From Combretum micranthum (taxonomy: Eukaryota; Streptophyta; Magnoliopsida; Myrtales; Combretaceae), in contig JAMXBD010000063.1 of the NCBI GenBank assembly GCA_024138025.1, forward strand, positions 1,240,001-1,304,000: DNA of 64,000 nt, in the 5' to 3' direction. The position numbers were made by a program, and so were the translations under genes. Below the pieces are notes generated by a model that was given only the letters and a program-made list of their open reading frames with translations, was not told the DNA's origin and searched no databases. The first letter of the stretch is position 1; every line of letters starts with the position of its first letter. Shown here piece by piece: positions 59,097-64,000 of the stretch.

Positions 59097-60049
59097 TATA
59101 GACATGGTTTGGTTCTAAACCGGAAATCAAACCAAAACCAGTCTGATTGGCCGATTTCAAAACAGGCTAAGGAATTTTCATTTTTCTAGTTCCTAGATAG
59201 TTCTTTGATGTAGAACCGGAGGTTTTAGTCAGTTTCATTGGGCAAAAAAAAAAAAGAAAATTAAAGAAAAAAATATAAATTAATATTAAATATATGATTA
59301 TTAATGGTAAAATTGTCTTATGTGAATAATAAAATTTATTAGCTATTCAGAATATTTATTGGTCATTATGAATGGCTGTTACAACTTTCACTTGATCGCA
59401 ATAACAATTACATAAGGGATTCTTGTTACAAAAAATATTGAATAGTCATTCCTTTCTCAAATCTATGAATGGTAATTGTCTTTTTTTTTCCCAAAATACC
59501 CTAATTTAAATAAAAAGTAAAAAGAAAAATCCTATTACAGCTTTATTCGATTCCTTAGTAATATGAATTCCATTACAGTTTTATTCATTAAACTAAGTGA
59601 ACGGCTGTTAATGTATAAATTAACAACACAAATAAATATAATTTAAAATCATCTATAATTTATTTCATATAAATTTCTCTTAAAATCAAAATTCATTTTT
59701 TTAATAATATGAGACTATTTTTTATAGTGTAATTTTCTTTTTTATCCTCTAGAGTATTTTACAATCTTATATTACTAACTACAATTAATATTGAATGTAT
59801 AAATAAATATGCATTTAAAAAATATTTTGAATGATTTAAAACTTTTCGACCCAATAATTATTTTGAGTTTAAAATTTATTTTATTAAAAATTAATATTCA
59901 TCTATTTATTTATTTTACTTAAAAAATGGTTCTACGGTTCCAAAACCGAAACAACAGAAGATGGTTTCGATTTTTCAATTTCAAGACACGGAACTGACGA
60001 TTCCAATTCTAATTCAGTTTGGTTCCAAAACCGTGCATATGTCTATATT
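59097..60049. mobile_element. Probable non-autonomous DNA element with terminal inverted repeats
   Basis: The left end TATAGACATGGTTTGGTTCT and the right end, whose reverse complement begins TATAGACATATGCACGGTTT, form imperfect terminal inverted repeats. GGTTTGGTTC and CCAAAACCG wording lies just inside both ends. The 950-base interior is AT-rich and has no coding sequence. GGTTTGGTTC-type subterminal wording is common in plant hAT-like non-autonomous elements. I could not find a target duplication, so the class is uncertain. Confidence 0.5.
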
Positions 60050-62029
60050 ATTCTAACTTGCTCTTGGAACCCTTTATAGACTTTGGGTCTTAGTCTAGAA
60101 GGTTGCCACAATTAGTACTTGATACAATTCATCATTATATTAAGTTTTATAACCATTTCAATAGGTCTAAATATATATTAGACTCAATCCAAAATTGCAA
60201 CCAACAAGCCCCGATTTTTGAAAATTGTGGAATCAAGATTAGGTTAACCAAGGCTAATTAATTTCAATTTTAATGTTAGAATAAAATTTTAACATCGTTA
60301 AAATAAAACTTTAAATATATTAAACCTCTGAACTCAGGGAAAAAAATACAACTCTAAAACCTTGTAGTCTTTAACCTATTTCTTAAAAAATTGTCAAAAA
60401 TATACATATATTTATATACAATTACATCCAATTTGAGTTCTAGTATTAGTAATACTAGGCAAAAGCTTAGAGATTACAAAGAAAATCTAAAAACAAAACA
60501 ACTATTGTCAATTTGTCATATTATTAAGAATTGAGCTATTCCTTCTAGGAAAAGTCACATATAAAAAATAAACTATACATCTTTTCAAATTTAACATGTT
60601 ATAAATGTAAAGTTTTCATTTATAATAATATTAATTATATTTTGATTTAAAAACCATAAATCAGTCTAAATTCATGGACCTGCTGGGTTTAGAGTTGTCA
60701 GGTTGATTTGAACCTACCTCTATGAGTGTGATTTGGATTTGTGAATCGGTGTAAACAGGGAAAAGGAAAAAATTACTTTAAATTGAAAAAAGAAAGCAAA
60801 AGGTGGGCTAAGGTTTGAACCATATATTTAGAATTCAAAAGCAAGATGTCATCTGGCAATGGAATCGGAATCGCCAGATGCAACACTCCCAACATGAACA
60901 GGTTGCAAGGATTGGAACACAATACAAAGTACAAAGGACAATGACTTGTTTGAATAATATAAAATTGGCAACAACTTTAAAAGAAACAAAGAGAGCATAA
61001 AAAAAAAAAAAAAAGTGACATGTGAATCTTCATACAAATTTGAACCTTAAAAATTTGTACACACAAACTTTCACCTAACCAGCTGGCCTCTTAGTTTGTG
61101 CCAACAGCCCACCAAAACATATAAAAAAACAAAAAAGAAAAGAAAAAAGAAAAAGAAAAAGAAAAAGAAAGAATCTATATATGCATGCATGCAATGCATG
61201 CATGAAGTAATAATGTGGAATGTGAAATGTTGAGACTTCATTGGCACAAATAAATAGGGTCAAAATGCAATAGAATCTATCATTAGGTGTGAAAACATAA
61301 ACATGGGGGGTCCTTTAATGTGAAAATGGGTGTTCAGACTTCGCATCTTCTGTGTTCCTTATCTGTCCAAATTTGCTGTATTAAGAGTGATTCGGTCCGT
61401 CGTGATTGATTATATGACATAAAATGTTTTGATGATATTCAGTATTAGTGAAATTTTAACATCTACTTAATTTTAAAAAAAAAAAAAAACATATACACTA
61501 GATTTACCATTTGTCAAAATAATGTTGTTGTTTAGTATCAACCATCAAAACATGTGGCACATCAATATAATGGGTTTTTTTTTCCATCAAAATGGTTTAT
61601 ATAATAGATATTCATGTTAGATGGTGTGATTTTTTTTTATATTCAATTACAATTGGGGAAAACACAAATAAATAAAAACCCAAGACAACAAGTATCAATT
61701 TATCATGCACTTATTAGCTTAGCTTATATTTTATCCATTAGGTTACAAACCCTTTAAGATCTGCGCTTCATTAAGCTCAACATCATTTTAGCTTTTATCA
61801 ACTGAGGTATAAACCTTTTCAACCGTGCATTTATATATGCAACAAATTGACATATATTTAAACCTTATAAAAGAAGCTATCCATTATACTTATTCGGTAT
61901 TTGTTTTAACAATATTTAAATTACAAGTACATATTTATTTTTAAAAAATTTATCCATCATCACTTCTTTTTTCTCCAAATCTTTAGTAGAGTCTTATCGT
62001 CTGTATATCTTTTTTCTATTAAATATAGG
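60050..62029. other. Intergenic region, no gene recognised
   Basis: AT-rich. Contains an AAAAAG-repeat purine tract near 61130-61170 and a palindromic ATGCATGCATGC cluster at 61181-61204. No recognisable protein. Confidence 0.5.
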
Positions 62030-62335
62030 GATAATGTCACCTTAACTTTGAAAAAAAAAATACAATTAGGTATCTAGACATAGAAATTGATCAATTTAAT
62101 ACATGAAATTTGAAATTAATCAATTTAATATTCAAAAAACTTTGAAATTGATTAATTTTGTATCTAAAAGAACTTGACGAAGTTACTATTGGTATGCACA
62201 AAAAGCATGCACAAAAAGTTCTTTCATGTACCAAATCAATCAATTTCAAAGTTCGAGTACAAAATTAATCAATTTTGATGTTTAGGTTCTTAATTGCATA
62301 TTTTGTCAAAGTTTAAGCACAATTTATGACATCAG
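62030..62335. mobile_element. Fold-back MITE (~300 bp)
   Basis: The left arm begins AATGTCACCTTAACTTTG and continues TACAATTAGGTATCTAGACA and ATTGATCAATTT. The right arm, in reverse complement, gives GCTTAAACTTTGACAAAATA then GCAATTAAGAACCTAAACAT. The arms pair over most of their length, with a centre near 62185-62215 (CATGCACAAAAAG). The wording 'TTAAACTTTGACAAAAT ... ATTGATCAATTTxGTAC' is a familiar plant MITE pattern. No coding capacity. Confidence 0.75.
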
Positions 62336-62642
62336 CTCTAAGATATAACATAGAATACACTTTGTCCATTTGTTAGCTCAGAACAATAACCCCCAATTAT
62401 GCCACCAACGCTACAGAAAACTATTTACCGATAGGTAACCTTGGCACTTAGGGTATTGAGCATTTATCTAATAAAGTAGATATGGTATGCAAGATTATAT
62501 ATGATAAAGTGGAGAATAGAGCGATCATGATCGGAGTACTCAAGTAGTCTTAAAAACTCCATGGAGGATGTGAAATTGTTCATTCAAAGGCTACCTCTAC
62601 GTTTGCACATTCATTAACAAGCTGTAGTTGTTGAGAGTTATG

Positions 62643-63014
62643 AAGGATGGACGATGGACATTCATGAGTAAACTTCTAGTGCTTAACATTTAGGAGTCCT
62701 ATCAAAATTTGGATGATGTTGAGTTGGATAAATGTTTCTTCTCGATTCAAATACATAGGCTAAAACTAGATCAGATGTCAGATACTAATGCTTGGAAGAT
62801 TGGTGCTTATATGGGTAAAGCTTTTGAAAGCAAACCAATCAATTAAAGGGAGGTGCAATGTGTGGATTTCTTAGAGTGAGAATTAATTTAGATTGGTCCC
62901 TTCTAATGAAAATAGAAACATAGTTAACTAAACTAAAGCAAAGAAATACTTCTTTAATTGTAAATTTGAATAGATCCAGACCTTTGCTTTCAACGTGGCA
63001 GATTTAGGCACTCC
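62643..63014 (+). pseudogene. LINE ORF1 (DUF4283 domain plus zinc knuckle), decayed
   Basis: One frame with a single stop gives KDGRWTFMSKLLVLNI and, after the stop, DDVELDKCFFSIQIHRLKLD and QMSDTNAWKIGAYMGKAFE. This matches the DUF4283 pattern of plant LINE ORF1 proteins (GPWxFxxxLLxL, FWVQIHxLPLxxM, AxxIGxxxGxxxE). At 62979-63014, DLCFQRGRFRHSIT resembles a CCHC knuckle (CFxCGxxGH) with its second Cys lost. The protein would coat the element RNA. It is broken by stops between the two parts. Confidence 0.7.
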
Positions 63015-63759
63015 ATAACGACTATGAGAATCAAAATAATTGGCCATGGCTATAAGCTTCCCTAATTTAATTTATTTCTAATAGAGATGCTTCACTATGC
63101 AATACCTTCCCTTCTTAATCTTCTTCAATGGAGGCAACTTCTATCGAATTAAGCCCATCCTTTCTTCAGTCCTTTCCTCATGGCAAGAATAATGACAAAT
63201 CGACTAAGACTTCCCCTTCTAGCTATGTTATTGCAAATGCTAACCCATCCACTTATATTCCTTCTTATAAGTGCACACCATCTAATTATCTAGACACACT
63301 ACAATTGATACCTACCCATTCTTCACATAACACCCCAAACTAACCCCTTATCTCTTCTGATACTCCTAATCCCAAAACTTCATCACCTCATACACCATGG
63401 AGGAACATGACGGGGTCACTAGCCCCATCAAGACAAAAACCCCTAACCAACCTCTCCCTTCATACGCTCTTACCCCAAATATCATTCACCACCCACTTGT
63501 AACCACCATACATCTAACCTATACACAATCCATATCCTCTTAAACTCCTTAAACCAATCTACCCACCTTTTACAATGTAGAATTCCCTAACTCCCCTCCA
63601 ACCAACCTAAACCCATTGGCCCTCAAAATCACATCACCATCACAACTTATCACTACCCTTAAGACCTTTGCCACAAAGCACTTAATTGGAGATGTCTCTC
63701 CAAGTCTTAGCAAGAAGCTAAAACTTGTGGACAGCACTAATAAAAGTAAGGACAATTGA

Positions 63760-63964
63760 AAGCTAGTTTGGCACTATCCCAGCATGCCTAAAGTGAAACA
63801 TTTCATATGGAGAGTTGTAAACAATGCAACTCCTACACCCATGATGTAATTTTGCCCAAAGAAAGGTGAACAACTCTTTGAAGTGTAGGTTCTATGATGC
63901 TATTGAAACAATTGAACATGTGCTACTCTATTGCCCTGGGGCAAGTTGGTTTATCGATTACCAT
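63760..63964 (+). pseudogene. LINE ORF2 zf-RVT zinc-binding region, frameshifted
   Basis: KLVWHYPSMPKVKHFIWRVV and NNATPTPMM are followed by a one-base shift near 63847, then NFAQRKVNNSLKCRFYDAIE and TIEHVLLYCPGASWF. This is the reverse-transcriptase zinc-binding domain (zf-RVT) pattern W-x-PPKVxxFxWRxxxNxLPT ... ETxEHxLLxCPxA. It has lost one of the Cys residues expected beside the first. In plant L1 elements it lies after the reverse transcriptase. Confidence 0.8.
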
Positions 63965-64000
63965 TAGGATTTGCAATGACTTCAGCCAAGTATTTATCAT

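Larger units (their letters stand above)
62540..64000 (+). mobile_element. LINE (L1-like) relic with most of ORF2 missing
   Basis: An ORF1-like part (62643-63014) and the zinc-finger part that normally lies near the end of ORF2 (63760-64000) are only about 750 bases apart. In a complete plant L1 element more than 3 kb of endonuclease and reverse transcriptase would lie between. The right end runs off the window. Stops and frameshifts occur throughout. Confidence 0.7.

Noticed and set aside
61181..61204. CATGCATGC cluster considered as RY (B3-factor) regulatory elements
   Set aside because: No gene is nearby and the run is a simple alternating repeat.
1..64000. tRNA, rRNA, CRISPR or organelle-derived insertions
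   Set aside because: None of the diagnostic sequences was seen on either strand by reading. A tRNAscan-SE or organelle BLAST run would be decisive.

Overview
This window is nuclear DNA from a flowering plant, almost certainly a eudicot. It is AT-rich, has GT-AG spliced genes, and is dominated by plant LTR retrotransposons. One intact host gene is visible: an HD-ZIP class IV homeobox gene of the HDG5 (ROC3-like) clade at 41778-48127 on the plus strand. One decayed host gene is visible: a chloroplast-type DUF1517/FLAP1-like gene at 8219-13162 on the minus strand. I see no rRNA, tRNA, CRISPR array or prokaryotic signal. Layout: 1-5706 is the 5' half of a decayed Ty3/Gypsy element of the Tat/Ogre type on the minus strand, running off the left edge. 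5880-7570 looks like an isolated LTR of another family. 8219-13162 is the FLAP1-like pseudogene. 13163-17560 is intergenic, with two small inverted repeats and a tandem duplication. 17566-30219 is a complete-length but inactive Tat/Ogre-type Gypsy element on the minus strand. It is bounded by the 5-bp target duplication AGATG and carries an extra ORF1, gag, protease, RT, RNase H, integrase and a tandem-repeat 3' UTR. 30378-30968 is a probable solo LTR of the same family as the first element. 31802-38661 is a complete-length but inactive Ty1/Copia element on the plus strand. 38662-41777 is the upstream region of the HDG5 gene. 48128-62000 is gene-poor, with hairpins, tandem duplications, a truncated LTR copy, a probable terminal-inverted-repeat element and a long ATT microsatellite. 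62030-62335 is a fold-back MITE. 62540-64000 is a LINE relic in which the main body of ORF2 is missing. How the parts relate: the retrotransposons carry catalytic-site losses, stops and frameshifts and are probably silent. Many visible lesions, in the elements and at the splice sites of the FLAP1-like gene, are G-to-A or C-to-T transitions. That is what decay of methylated plant DNA would give, but this is inference. The HDG5 gene encodes an 813-residue transcription factor with homeodomain, zipper-loop-zipper, START and C-terminal domains, and all eleven coding exons join in frame. I found no undescribed multi-gene system. The points most worth following are the splice-site decay of the FLAP1-like gene, the L1-box sites in and near HDG5, the twin hairpins 3' of HDG5, and the satellite-like array in the large Gypsy element.
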